NCBI RefSeq assembly: GCF_041153465.1
Contig: NZ_CP154858.1
Coordinates: 2,790,001-2,854,000, forward strand
DNA from: Thermohahella caldifontis
Lineage (GTDB): Bacteria > Pseudomonadota > Gammaproteobacteria > Pseudomonadales > Oleiphilaceae
Length of the DNA: 64,000 nucleotides
Direction of reading: 5' to 3'
Below the pieces are notes generated by a model that saw only the letters and a program-made list of their open reading frames with translations, ran no database searches and was not told the origin of the DNA. Every line of letters begins with the position of its first letter. The stretch's first letter is position 1. Of this stretch, positions 43,650 through 52,377 are shown in pieces. Made by a program: the position numbers and the translations under genes.

Positions 43650-44187
43650 AAAACTGACCGGGATCCTGTTGCTGCTCCTTGCGCTGGCAGGCCAGACCCT
43701 TGCGGACACGCAGTGGGAAAGCCTCCCCGAAGCGGACAGGACGCTGCTCAAGCCCTGGGCCGAGACCTGGAAAACGCTGCCGGAAGCGCGTCGTCAGGCG
43801 CTGCTTGAAGGGATTCATCGCTGGAAGAACATGACGCCGGAACAGCGTCAGGCGCTCAGGAAGCGCTATGAAAGCTGGAAGCAGTTACCGGAAGCCCGGC
43901 GGGAAGCGCTGAGGCAACGCTTTGAACGCTTCCGCCAGCTGCCGCCGGACGTGCGTCAGCAAGTTCTGGAGCGTTATCAGCGCTGGAAAGCGCTGCCGCC
44001 AGCGGAACGGGAAGCCCAGCGCCAGCGCTGGCAGTCACTGAGTCCGGAAGACAAGGCACGCTTGCGGGAGCGCTGGCTCAGCAAGACCCCCGCGCAACGA
44101 CAGCAATTGCGCCAGCGCTGGCAGAAACTGAGTCCGCAGCAGCGTCAGCGCATCCTGCAGCAGGCCAGAAAGCGACGCGGGAACTGA
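43639..44187 (+). CDS. DUF3106 domain-containing exported repeat protein
   Basis: A 182-residue protein with a signal peptide (GILLLLLALAGQTLA) followed by about eight copies of an 18-residue unit W-x-x-L-P-x-x-x-R-x-x-x-x-x-R (WKTLPEARRQALLEGIHR, WKNMTPEQRQALRKRYES, WKQLPEARREALRQRFER and so on), ending in a basic tail. This is the DUF3106 pattern. It should form a highly charged helical rod in the periplasm. DUF3106 genes are recurrently found after ECF sigma factors in proteobacteria, but their task is not known. The start MRIEKL is inside the end of the previous gene. Confidence 0.85.
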   Translation: MRIEKLTGILLLLLALAGQTLADTQWESLPEADRTLLKPWAETWKTLPEARRQALLEGIHRWKNMTPEQRQALRKRYESWKQLPEARREALRQRFERFRQLPPDVRQQVLERYQRWKALPPAEREAQRQRWQSLSPEDKARLRERWLSKTPAQRQQLRQRWQKLSPQQRQRILQQARKRRGN

Positions 44188-44193
44188 AGCCCG

Positions 44194-44932
44194 TCAATGG
44201 CCGCCGGAGGGCTCCTCGGGAACCAGAGACAGATGGCTGATATCCGGCTCAGGAATCGGGGTGTTTCCCGGGGTTCCACCAGGCGCACGCCCGGGGGCGC
44301 CAGCGACCAGTTCACCTCGGGCACCGGGCGTGGCGGGGACTGGTTGCGGCCGGATTCGCCAAGTGTGGTGCCTGGCGGGGCCAGGGACCAGTCCAGTCCG
44401 GACAGAATGGCATCCACCTTCTCGCCTGCCAGCGGCAGGGCATTGGGGTTGGCCGCCGGTGCCCTGCGTGTTCCGGGGGAGGCATCTTCGAAGCGGCAGC
44501 GGGCGCAGCAGAAGCCTGTCCGGTGTCGGCGTTGCCGGCAGTTGCGGACGCGGTGCCGCTTTCTGCCGCATCCAGATGGCGGAAGAAGGGATTGGCCGGC
44601 CGGGAAGATTCACCGGGCTTGACTGCCGCAGACGATGCCGTGCTCGCCGGTGCGGCGGGCGTCGCGGCGGCCGGGGACTGTGCTTTCGCGGTGGGCAGGG
44701 GTTCTCCCTGCCGGCGGATGTGAACGATGGCACCCTGCTTGCCGATGATCTGCCGGAACTTCTCCGCCATGGCCGCATCCAGCCCGTTTTTCAGCACCAC
44801 CGGGCGGCCGGAGAACATACGATCCAGCTGGGCATCCGTGGCCCGGAACAGTTTGGCCATGTTGGCGCGCACCTGAACGAGGGTAAAGCCCTCCACCAGT
44901 TCGCCCTGAAATACAAGCTCCAGATCTGACAC
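44194..44932 (-). pseudogene. Hypothetical protein with repeated WSLAPPG motifs (two frameshifts in this sequence)
   Basis: The coding strand reads through three frames. Frame one (from the ATG at 44932) gives an N-terminal domain LELVFQGELVEGFTLVQVRA, then FSGRPVVLKNGLDAAMAEKF, seen in various proteobacterial proteins, and an Ala/Pro linker. Frame two gives LPLAGEKVDAILSGLDWSLA, then PPG and NWSLAPPGVRLVEP. Frame three ends IPEPDISHLSLVPEEPSGGH. The three join into about 248 residues if one C is added to the run at 44475-44479 (plus-strand G5) and one to the G4 run at 44258-44261 or 44270-44273. Probably intact in the organism. The repeated (D/N)WSLAPPG and SHLSLVPE units are of unknown function. 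Confidence 0.65.
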
Positions 44933-45005
44933 GTCTCACCCGTTGCGACAGCCTTTCGTATCAGATTAGCCTGAATTCTTCGTTCAGACCAGTCCCGGCT
45001 GTTGG

Positions 45006-45458
45006 TCAGGATTTTCCGGCGCCCGGTTTCGAGCGGCTGCGCCGGGCCAACTGCACGGCTTCAATCCGGGCCATGGCCTCCAGCAGTTCGTGGGCCGCCT
45101 TGGGGTAGTCAAAACGGTCCGTGGCCTGTCTGAGGTGCCGGAGCGCGGCCTCACGTGCTTTCTGGGCAGCTTCCAGATCGATGTCATCGGCGCGGAGGAC
45201 GGTATCCGCCAGAATGGTGACGCTGTTGGGCTGCACTTCCACAAAGCCGCCTTCCACGAAGTACACGTGTTCGTCATGATGCACATCAACAATCCGTACG
45301 TGTCCGGGGGGCAGTGCGGTGAGCAGTGGCGCATGACCGGCTGCAATGCCCAGTTCGCCCTCGCAGCCGGTGACGGCCACAAAGGTCGCCGGCTTGTCGT
45401 AGAGGATGTTTTCGGCGCTCAGCAGGGCGCAGTGCAGGGTGGTCAGGGCAGTTTTCAT
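45006..45458 (-). CDS. atpC: Orphan ATP synthase epsilon subunit
   Basis: A 150-residue F1 epsilon subunit. The N-terminal beta-sandwich is canonical (LLSAENILYDKPATFVAVTG, CEGELGIAAGHAPLLTALPPG, YFVEGGFVEVQPNSVTILAD) and the C-terminal helical pair follows (LEAAQKAREAALRHL...). It ends in a basic tail RRSRSKPGAGKS. No other ATP synthase gene flanks it, unlike the usual atpIBEFHAGDC operon. The start at 45458 has GGAGG 5 bases upstream; a start at 45473 lies in that site. It could be a paralogue that regulates F1 or belongs to a second ATPase. Confidence 0.88.
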   Translation of the reverse strand: MKTALTTLHCALLSAENILYDKPATFVAVTGCEGELGIAAGHAPLLTALPPGHVRIVDVHHDEHVYFVEGGFVEVQPNSVTILADTVLRADDIDLEAAQKAREAALRHLRQATDRFDYPKAAHELLEAMARIEAVQLARRSRSKPGAGKS

Positions 45459-45559
45459 TGCAGCCTCCGGCATGGCTTCAAGCCGCTATCCTAAGCCCAT
45501 TGCCTTGACCGGGCAACTCCGGTCTAATAGTCGTTCAGGGTCAACAGGAGAACAGAGCC

Positions 45560-45874
45560 ATGAGTGGTTGGGACGAAGCAGCAGCGAGCGCCTGGCTGGA
45601 AGACATGAATGCCGGTCATGGTGAAGCGCTGATCTGTCTGGCGCGCTATTTCGGCGGCATTGCGGATCCGCTGGTGGTGGAGGCCACGGGCCTGAACCGG
45701 GACGAACTGCATCTGCGCGTGGACGGTCATGGCCTGTCCTGCACGCTGGCGGTCCCCTGGCCGGAACCGGCGCGTACACTGGAGGATGTCAGGCGCATGG
45801 TGGTCGACATGACCCGGGAGGCCCGGCGTGGCGCGCGTGAGGAGGGTCTGCTGCCTGACGGCGACGCATGCTGA
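45560..45874 (+). CDS. DUF2470 domain-containing protein
   Basis: A 104-residue protein matching DUF2470: AWLEDMNAGHGEALICLARY is the family's MNxDHxxAL helix, followed by beta strands LVVEATGLNRDELHLRVDG and a C-terminal helix. DUF2470 is often fused to pyridoxamine-oxidase-like haem-utilisation proteins (HugZ type); here it stands alone, so a haem role is only a hint. CAGGAGA precedes the ATG. It overlaps the following membrane gene by 7 bases. Confidence 0.75.
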   Translation: MSGWDEAAASAWLEDMNAGHGEALICLARYFGGIADPLVVEATGLNRDELHLRVDGHGLSCTLAVPWPEPARTLEDVRRMVVDMTREARRGAREEGLLPDGDAC

Positions 45875-46644
45875 CTGGCAAGCTGCTGGTCACCCTGGCC
45901 ACGGTGCTGGGGCTGAGCTGGGTGGCGGAGCATGTCAGCACCCGCTGGGCTGGTGTGCTGGCCGGCTTCCCGCTCGGTACGGCCATTGCCCTGTATTTTA
46001 TTGGACTGGAACAGGGTGCCGGCTATGCCGGTGAAGCGGCCCGTTTTACCCTCAACGGTTTCGTGGCCGCACAGGTCATGGCCGGTGTGTATGCCGGACT
46101 GGCCGGTAGAGTGCCCGTCGCACTGACGGTTGTCGCCGCCGTGGCGGCATTCATGGCGGCGTCGGCCCTCACCCGGGTGCTGGATGGGCCCCTGTGGCTC
46201 CATGTGGCGGTGGTGGCGGGGCTGACGGTACTGTGTGCACGCCTGTTCCGGCGTATCCCTGATGTGGCCATCGACCGGCCGGTACGGCTGACCTGGTCAC
46301 TGCTGGGGATCCGTGCCCTGGCGTCGGCCGCCATCATCCTCGCCGTGACCGGCAGTGCCGGGCTGCTCGGCAAGGACTGGGCCGGTCTGCTGTCCGCCTT
46401 CCCCATCACCTTCTTTCCCATGCTCGTGCTGATTCATCTGGGGTACGGCGCTCAACCGGTGCGCACCCTCATTCGCTACTACCCGGCAGGGCTGGGGGCG
46501 CTGATCACGCACGCCACCGTCGTGGCGCTGGCGTATCCGGTATGGGGGGTGAACCGGGGCACCCTGCTGGCGCTGGTACTGGCCACGGGCTATGTGCTGG
46601 TGTACCAGATGCTCAGCCAGCGCCTGCAGGGCAGGGCGGACTAG
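45868..46644 (+). CDS. Hypothetical polytopic membrane protein
   Basis: A 258-residue protein with about eight hydrophobic segments, for example LLVTLATVLGLSWVAEHV, VALTVVAAVAAFMAASAL, LASAAIILAVTGSAGLLG and LLALVLATGYVLVYQML. Two internally similar halves appear to start with a WAGVLAGFPLGTAIALY / WAGLLSAFPITFFPMLVL motif, suggesting a duplicated, antiparallel or tandem four-helix unit. I do not recognise the family with certainty (GlpM/DUF3147-like topology is possible). Co-transcribed with the DUF2470 gene. Confidence 0.7.
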   Translation: MLTGKLLVTLATVLGLSWVAEHVSTRWAGVLAGFPLGTAIALYFIGLEQGAGYAGEAARFTLNGFVAAQVMAGVYAGLAGRVPVALTVVAAVAAFMAASALTRVLDGPLWLHVAVVAGLTVLCARLFRRIPDVAIDRPVRLTWSLLGIRALASAAIILAVTGSAGLLGKDWAGLLSAFPITFFPMLVLIHLGYGAQPVRTLIRYYPAGLGALITHATVVALAYPVWGVNRGTLLALVLATGYVLVYQMLSQRLQGRAD

Positions 46645-46647
46645 TAT

Positions 46648-47010
46648 TCAGGGCAGGCAGTCATACTGGCTGCGTTCGTCAAATGCGACGGACACCATGT
46701 CGTAACCGGCCCGGGAAAGATCGCTCACCAGATTGCGGTTTGCCAGGACCGTCCGGCAGATGCGGTCAATACTGGCATAAAGGTCCTTTTCGCCCGGAAC
46801 CGGACCCTCGAAGCGGAAATCCAGCAACATGTAGCTGTGACCATCGCCCGCAGCGGCGGGAATGCTCTGATAACCGATAAAGAACAGATCATCCTGAATG
46901 TGTTCCAGCTGGGCGAGCGCCATGCGGATCCGGCTGTCGGGGCCGGGTTCCGCCTGTGTGATCCCGGAAAACGCCAGCAGGAGCACGAGGCCTGCGAGAA
47001 GTTGTTTCAT
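46648..47010 (-). CDS. Hypothetical exported protein
   Basis: A 120-residue protein with a signal peptide (LLAGLVLLLAFSGITQA, cut before EPGPD). The mature domain has two cysteines (ICRTVLAN and the C-terminal YDCLP) that may form a disulfide, and mixed alpha/beta character (YMLLDFRFEGPVPGEKDLYA). MKQLLAG is preferred as the start over an ATG four codons upstream because AAGTGAG is better spaced. Family not recognised. It ends 3 bases from the convergent membrane gene. Confidence 0.65.
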   Translation of the reverse strand: MKQLLAGLVLLLAFSGITQAEPGPDSRIRMALAQLEHIQDDLFFIGYQSIPAAAGDGHSYMLLDFRFEGPVPGEKDLYASIDRICRTVLANRNLVSDLSRAGYDMVSVAFDERSQYDCLP

Positions 47011-47110
47011 GTCCGCACTCACTTCTTGCCTGTGAATCTCACCTGATTGTAGCGCGTGTGTAACAGAATGTGTGCGGATGTTGCGCGGTTTGACGTAAAG
47101 TTTGCAGGAT

Positions 47111-49552
47111 TTAACAGTTCGGGTGGGCTTCCTGGGTCAGCCGCTCGATCTGCAGGGGGAATTCACCCAGCTTATTCTGCAGCTTTTTCAGGTGAAATTG
47201 CTGCCCGGCACTCAGGAGCGCCTGTGCATAGCTTTTCAGGGGTTCATCGGCTGCCTGTTGTGCCAGAGACTCCAGGTTCTTCGCAAAAGCCTGAATACGG
47301 GCCAGATCGCCACTGTCACGAATGGCTTCCCACTCCTCCCGGACCGGGCCGGTCAGAATATCGGTGAGCTGGCGAAGTGACAGTTTGGGTGTGCTGTCCG
47401 ACCTGGCATGTTTCGGACGGCTGCCGGTATCGCGCTTTGGCAGGTAGCGGCTGACCACCGCAAAAAGCACGGAACGTTCAACCGGCTTGCGCAGCGCATC
47501 GGCAAAGCCCAGTTGACGCACCCGGGGCATTTCATCCGCGACAGCAGACCCGGTCAGGGCAATGACCGGAATGTTGCGTGTGCGACGGTCCGACTTGAGC
47601 AGGCGGATGGCATCCCGGCCATCCAGACGGGGCATGCGCAGATCCATCAGAATGAGATCCGGCTTGTGCTGGCGCGCCATGCTGACGCACTGCTCGCCGT
47701 CGACGGCCTCCAGAATCCTCACCGGCGTGCCGGCAAAGTGTTCGCGTAGCAGCACCCGGTTGAGTTCCACGTCGTCAGCAACGAGCAGGGTGCCCGGGGC
47801 AAAATCCGGCACTTGCACCGGCTCATCACTGACGGGGCGGATTTCCGGCCGGTCGGAGACGGCAACCTGATGCAGGCGCACTTCGAACCGGCTGCCCTTG
47901 CCGGGCGCACTGATGACGCCGATATGCCCGTTCATCATCTCTACCAGTTTCTTGGAAATGGCCAGCCCCAGCCCGGTACCGCCATACTGGCGGTTGCTCT
48001 GCCCCTCATGTTGCTCAAAGGCCTGGAAGATGCGCTGCTGCTGATCCGGCGCGATGCCGATTCCGGTATCTTCCACCGTGATGACCAGCTCCACCCTGCG
48101 ATTGTCCTGAGGATCGGCCGGGGCGGCAATGGTGAGCCGGATGTGGCCCTCATGGGTAAACTTGATGGCGTTGGCGAGCAGGTTGAAGAGAATCTGGCGC
48201 AGGCGCACTTCATCCAGCAGCAGGGTTTCCGGCAGATCCGGGTCGATGACGACGTCGAATTTCAGCCCCTTCTGCTGAATGCGGGCGGAAAAGATATGGG
48301 CGATATCCTCGATGAGCCGGCGCGGATTGACGGGCACCCACTCCAGGTGCATCTTGCCGGATTCGATCTTGGACAGATCCAGAATGTCGTTGATGATGGT
48401 CAGCAGCGCCCGCGAGCCTTTCTTGATGGCCTCCAGATAGCTGCGCTGGCGTTCTCCGGTGACCTCATTTTCCAGCAACTCCGTGTAGCCGATGACCGCA
48501 TTCATGGGCGTGCGGATCTCGTGGGACATGTTGGCCAGAAACTCGCTCTTGGCCCGGTTTGCCGCTTCCGCTTCCTTGGCCAGATGCTCGGCCTGGCGCA
48601 TGGCCTGACGCAGTTTGTCCTCACTGCGGCGCAGGGCCTCTTCGGAACGGATCCGTTCGCTGACCTCCCGGCTCAGCTTGCGGTTCCAGTACAGGAAGAT
48701 GAACACCACGATGGCGGCCACCGCCACGATGCGCCAGACCAGCGCATAGTCGATCCGTTGCTCGTAGCTGAAGCGGATCCACTTCTTGTAGATGGCCTCA
48801 TGTTCGGCTTCGGTGATGGAACCCAGGGCCTTGTTGAGGATGTTGACGAGGATGGGCCAGTCCTGACGTACGCCCATGGCCACCTCGTAGGTGTACGGGG
48901 TAATGCCGGTAATCTTGATGTTGCTCAGCCCCAGCTGGTTCACCAGATAGCTGATGCTGGGAATGTTGCTGATGAGCACGTCCACCTCACCGTTGGACAG
49001 CTTGAGCAGCCCTTCCTCCAGCGAGCGCACGAACTCCATGTTCAGATTGGGATGACTGATGAGCAGGTAGTCCGCCGTGGCATAATCTTTCACCACCGCC
49101 ACGCGTTCGTTGTCCAGTTCCTCGAGTGCACCCACGAAGGGCATGTCGTCCCGGACGGCCATGACGATGGGAAAGTTGAAGAAGGTGTCCGTAAACAGCA
49201 TGCGGCCTTCCCGGCGCGGGGTGATAGCCACCGAGGCCAGCACATCCACCTGATGCTCGGCCATGGCATCCAGGGTGTCGGTCCAGCTGTTGTAATGGAC
49301 GTGCGTGAAGGTATAGCCCAGCCGCTCTTCCACCAGCCGGACATAATCGGCCACCATCCCCTGGTAGCTTTCTTCTTCATCAAACATTTCGAAGGGGGGC
49401 CAGTGGGGATGGCCGGCCATGCGGATGTTGGGATGCTGCTGCAGCCATTCGCGCTCGAAGGGCGTGAGCAGATCGGCAGGCGTGACGTCTTCTTCCGCGG
49501 TGACGGAGGCAGGCAGCACAAGGCAGAGCAGGAGCAGGAAACGGAGGATCAC
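47111..49552 (-). CDS. BvgS/EvgS-like hybrid sensor histidine kinase with periplasmic solute-binding domain
   Basis: An 813-residue hybrid kinase. Signal peptide; Venus-flytrap SBP_bac_3 domain (about residues 35-262, with IRMAGHPHWPPFEMF and VDVLASVAITPRREGRMLFT); a transmembrane helix at about 272-290; coiled coil; HisKA with MSHEIRTPMNAVIGY (His344); HATPase (LLANAIKFTHEG, DTGIGIAPDQQ, GGTGLGLAISKKLVEMM); receiver with LILMDLRMPRLDG (Asp near residue 650) and LRKP. The C-terminal ~90 residues resemble an Hpt domain, but the expected His is replaced (IQAFAKNLESLAQ), so the phosphorelay would need an external Hpt. Divergent from the next kinase. Ligand unknown, probably a small amino-acid-like solute. 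Confidence 0.9.
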   Translation of the reverse strand: MILRFLLLLCLVLPASVTAEEDVTPADLLTPFEREWLQQHPNIRMAGHPHWPPFEMFDEEESYQGMVADYVRLVEERLGYTFTHVHYNSWTDTLDAMAEHQVDVLASVAITPRREGRMLFTDTFFNFPIVMAVRDDMPFVGALEELDNERVAVVKDYATADYLLISHPNLNMEFVRSLEEGLLKLSNGEVDVLISNIPSISYLVNQLGLSNIKITGITPYTYEVAMGVRQDWPILVNILNKALGSITEAEHEAIYKKWIRFSYEQRIDYALVWRIVAVAAIVVFIFLYWNRKLSREVSERIRSEEALRRSEDKLRQAMRQAEHLAKEAEAANRAKSEFLANMSHEIRTPMNAVIGYTELLENEVTGERQRSYLEAIKKGSRALLTIINDILDLSKIESGKMHLEWVPVNPRRLIEDIAHIFSARIQQKGLKFDVVIDPDLPETLLLDEVRLRQILFNLLANAIKFTHEGHIRLTIAAPADPQDNRRVELVITVEDTGIGIAPDQQQRIFQAFEQHEGQSNRQYGGTGLGLAISKKLVEMMNGHIGVISAPGKGSRFEVRLHQVAVSDRPEIRPVSDEPVQVPDFAPGTLLVADDVELNRVLLREHFAGTPVRILEAVDGEQCVSMARQHKPDLILMDLRMPRLDGRDAIRLLKSDRRTRNIPVIALTGSAVADEMPRVRQLGFADALRKPVERSVLFAVVSRYLPKRDTGSRPKHARSDSTPKLSLRQLTDILTGPVREEWEAIRDSGDLARIQAFAKNLESLAQQAADEPLKSYAQALLSAGQQFHLKKLQNKLGEFPLQIERLTQEAHPNC

Positions 49553-49677
49553 GACAGGCCCTGTATCCGGTTTTGGATAAGCCTAAACCAACGGTGGCTG
49601 AGGTCAATAGCCGAGGTGGCCGTACGGAGAATTTGCTAACATAGGGCGTTCGGGAGAAACAGGACAGGAGAACAGGT

Positions 49678-51606
49678 GTGCCGGGCAGGATGGGACGTCG
49701 TCTGATGGCAGGATGGCTGGTCTGGCTGATGCTGGGCGGCATGGTGGCGGGCGTGTTCTGGGGCGTCCGTCAGGCGGAGGTGCTGCGGGATCACTGGGTG
49801 GGGCAGATCCTGAGGACGCCGGCCGAAGCCCTGGGCGCGACCCTGAGCGATGCGGTGCTCCCGGTGGCCGGGCTGCGCGAGCAGGATGTCCGGACCGGCG
49901 CGGTGCGCGTGATTCAGCGGCTGCCGGATCCGGTCGATGCACCTGACTGGGCGGGTCCTGTGGGCGATTGGCTGATCCGCGGTCTGCCCGTGGAGCGCCG
50001 GCTGGGCGAGACCGGCGTGCTGGCCTGGCAGTGGCATTCCGGCATGGCCGCCGGGCTCTGGTGGCAGGCGGTTCTGCCGGGGCTTCAGAGTCTGCTGTTC
50101 GTGCTGATCTGGGCGCTGGCGGGCATGCTGCTGGCGTACCATCTGTGCATCCAGCGTCGTCTGGCACGTCTGACCGGGTTTCTGAACCGGGTGGATTACC
50201 GCCAGCCGGCCCGGTCGCTGGCGCCCTACCGTTCGGCACTCTCGGCCCAGGATGAACTGGATGCGCTGGCCATCGGCATCAACCATGTCCTCATCGCCAT
50301 GCAGACCAGCCTGGATCGCCGGCAGGAAGTGGAGGCCGAACTGCGCGAGAGCCGGCGCACGCTGGAGAAACGGGTGGAAGCGCGCACACGGGAAATCACC
50401 GAGCTGAACAAGAAGTTCGTGCGCCAGCAGTTCGAGGCCAAGATGGCGGCCCTGGAGGCCCGGCAGGCACGCTGGGAGGCGGAGAAAGCCAATCAGGACA
50501 AGACCCGGTTCCTGGCTGCAGCCAGCCACGACCTGCGCCAACCGCTGCATGCCATGAATCTGCTCCTGGAAGCGCTGCGGCCCCATGTGGAAGGGGAGCG
50601 CGGCAGGCAGATTTTCGCCAATCTGGAGCGCTCGCTGGATACCATGAAACAGCTCTTCAATGCCCTGCTGGACATTTCCAAGCTGGAGGCCGGTGTCATG
50701 AAGCCCGAGCGCAGCCACTTCTGCCTCGACCGGCTCTTTGACCGGCTGGAAGTGCTCTACCGGCAGGAAGCGGACGAGAAGGGGCTGGACCTTCGCATCG
50801 TCCGCAATCGCTACCACGTGTATTCTGACCCGCGGATGCTGGAGCAGGTGCTGGTGAATCTGGTGGGCAACGCCATCAAGTACACTCAGTCAGGGTGGGT
50901 GCTGGTCGGGGTACGCTACGCACGCAGCCATGTGCGTCTGGTGGTGTGGGATTCCGGTATCGGTATTCCTGCCGAGGCGCAGTCTCAGGTATTCAAGGAA
51001 TTCGTTCAGCTGCACAATCCCGAGCGTGATCGTTCCAAGGGGCTCGGTCTCGGTCTGGCCATTGTCAACCGTACCTGCCAGCTGCTGGGACACAGTCTGA
51101 GGCTGACCTCCCGTGAAGGTTGGGGTACCCGTTTCGAGGTGGCCATTCCCCTTGGTGACAAGCCACGTCGTACCGAGCCGGTGGTTGCCGTTCCGCATTC
51201 ACTGGTCCGGCCCGGCCAGCGGGTGCTGGTAGTGGATGATGATCCGGCCATTCTGGTGGGGATGAAGGCCTTGCTGGAGTCCTGGGGGCTGGAACCCATG
51301 CTGGCCAAGACCCTGGAGGAAGCGCTGACGTTCTGCCGGCAGACCCGTTTCCCGCCGCGGCTGATCATTTCCGATTTTCGTCTGGCGCCGGATCTGACGG
51401 GGATTGATGCCATCCGGGAAATCCAGAAGGTCATCGGACAACAGGTGCCGGGCCTGCTCATTACCGGTGACACGGATCCGGACCGCATCCGTCTGGCGGC
51501 ATCCAGTCCGTATCCGCTCCTGCACAAGCCCATCCGGCCGGCGCATCTGCGGGCGGTGTGCATGGGTGCACTTCAGGGGGCAGATGCCCGGCAGATCCGG
51601 GGCTGA
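49678..51606 (+). CDS. Membrane hybrid sensor histidine kinase with C-terminal receiver
   Basis: A 642-residue kinase: helices at about residues 9-30 and 134-156 around a periplasmic segment of about 100 residues, a coiled coil (220-270), HisKA with the variant box ASHDLRQPLHAMNLLLEAL (His284), HATPase (NLVGNAIKYTQSG, DSGIGIPAE, GLGLGLAIVNRTC) and a receiver (VLVVDDDPAILVG, phospho-acceptor in IISDFRLAPDLTGIDA, Lys in LLHKPIRP). The HDLRQPL type is typical of kinases paired with NarL-like regulators. The GTG start has AGGAGA 6 bases upstream; an ATG at 49690 is the alternative. The convergent NarL-type gene is the natural partner. Confidence 0.9.
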   Translation: MPGRMGRRLMAGWLVWLMLGGMVAGVFWGVRQAEVLRDHWVGQILRTPAEALGATLSDAVLPVAGLREQDVRTGAVRVIQRLPDPVDAPDWAGPVGDWLIRGLPVERRLGETGVLAWQWHSGMAAGLWWQAVLPGLQSLLFVLIWALAGMLLAYHLCIQRRLARLTGFLNRVDYRQPARSLAPYRSALSAQDELDALAIGINHVLIAMQTSLDRRQEVEAELRESRRTLEKRVEARTREITELNKKFVRQQFEAKMAALEARQARWEAEKANQDKTRFLAAASHDLRQPLHAMNLLLEALRPHVEGERGRQIFANLERSLDTMKQLFNALLDISKLEAGVMKPERSHFCLDRLFDRLEVLYRQEADEKGLDLRIVRNRYHVYSDPRMLEQVLVNLVGNAIKYTQSGWVLVGVRYARSHVRLVVWDSGIGIPAEAQSQVFKEFVQLHNPERDRSKGLGLGLAIVNRTCQLLGHSLRLTSREGWGTRFEVAIPLGDKPRRTEPVVAVPHSLVRPGQRVLVVDDDPAILVGMKALLESWGLEPMLAKTLEEALTFCRQTRFPPRLIISDFRLAPDLTGIDAIREIQKVIGQQVPGLLITGDTDPDRIRLAASSPYPLLHKPIRPAHLRAVCMGALQGADARQIRG

Positions 51607-51676
51607 TGCCCCGGCTTGCGAAATAAATACATAAGGCGAAGCGGAACGAAGGTCCTGCCGATGCGCCGGGGCGGGT

Positions 51677-52294
51677 TCAGATCAGCCGCAGCTCGCGTGC
51701 CCGGTGTACTGCAGCCGTGCGGTTGACCACGTTCAGTTCCCGGAAGATGGCGGCAATGTGCGCCTTGATGGTGCCGGGCGCAATATTGAGTTCCGTGCCA
51801 ATCTGCTTGTTGGACATGCCTTCGGCCAGCAAGGCCAGCACTTCAAGCTGCCGTGGCGTCAGGTTGACATCCTGGGGCAGGGGCATGCCGTCTTCGGCGT
51901 GGGCCAGCAACTCGTGGGGCACGTAAATGCCGCCGTTGAGAATGAGCTGGATGGCGCTGGCAATGACCGCATTGGGGGCAGACTTGGGGATGTAGCCCTG
52001 TGCACCGGCACGCAAGGCCCCCTGGATCAGGGAGGCTTCCTCGGAGGCCGATATGACCGCAATGGGCATGGCGGGCCAGGTGCGCTTCAGTTCGAGCAGC
52101 AGGCCGAGCCCCTGACTGTCAGGCAAGGTCAGATCCAGCAGCAGCAGGTCAACCGGACCGCTCGCTTCCAGCTTGTTCAGGGTTTCCTGTGCCGAGGCGG
52201 TTTCCACCAGCTCGACATCGTCGAAGAGACCATTGAGGATGGTGCTGATACCGCAACGGAATACACCGTGATCGTCCGCGATCAGAAATTTCAT
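51677..52294 (-). CDS. NarL/LuxR-family response regulator
   Basis: A 205-residue regulator with a receiver (IADDH acidic patch, Asp54 in LLLLDLTLPDSQG, Lys in YIPKSA) and a LuxR-type helix-turn-helix (LTPRQLEVLALLAEGMSNKQ, IGTELNIAPGTIKAHIAAIF). MKFLIADDHG is chosen as the start; a longer in-frame ATG at 52456 would overlap the upstream gene. Likely phosphorylated by the convergent HDLRQPL kinase, with the double-receiver protein upstream as a possible competitor or partner. Confidence 0.9.
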   Translation of the reverse strand: MKFLIADDHGVFRCGISTILNGLFDDVELVETASAQETLNKLEASGPVDLLLLDLTLPDSQGLGLLLELKRTWPAMPIAVISASEEASLIQGALRAGAQGYIPKSAPNAVIASAIQLILNGGIYVPHELLAHAEDGMPLPQDVNLTPRQLEVLALLAEGMSNKQIGTELNIAPGTIKAHIAAIFRELNVVNRTAAVHRARELRLI

Positions 52295-52377
52295 GGTATG
52301 CGTCACTGCAGGGGCTTGTGGATTTCCGGAAGCCAATGGTACACCGCTTTTCCAGATTTGCCTACCGGGCAGACTGC

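Noticed and set aside
47813..49639. 608-residue plus-strand ORF opposite the hybrid kinase
   Set aside because: It lies antisense to conserved HisKA, HATPase and binding-protein motifs, and has no recognisable domain.
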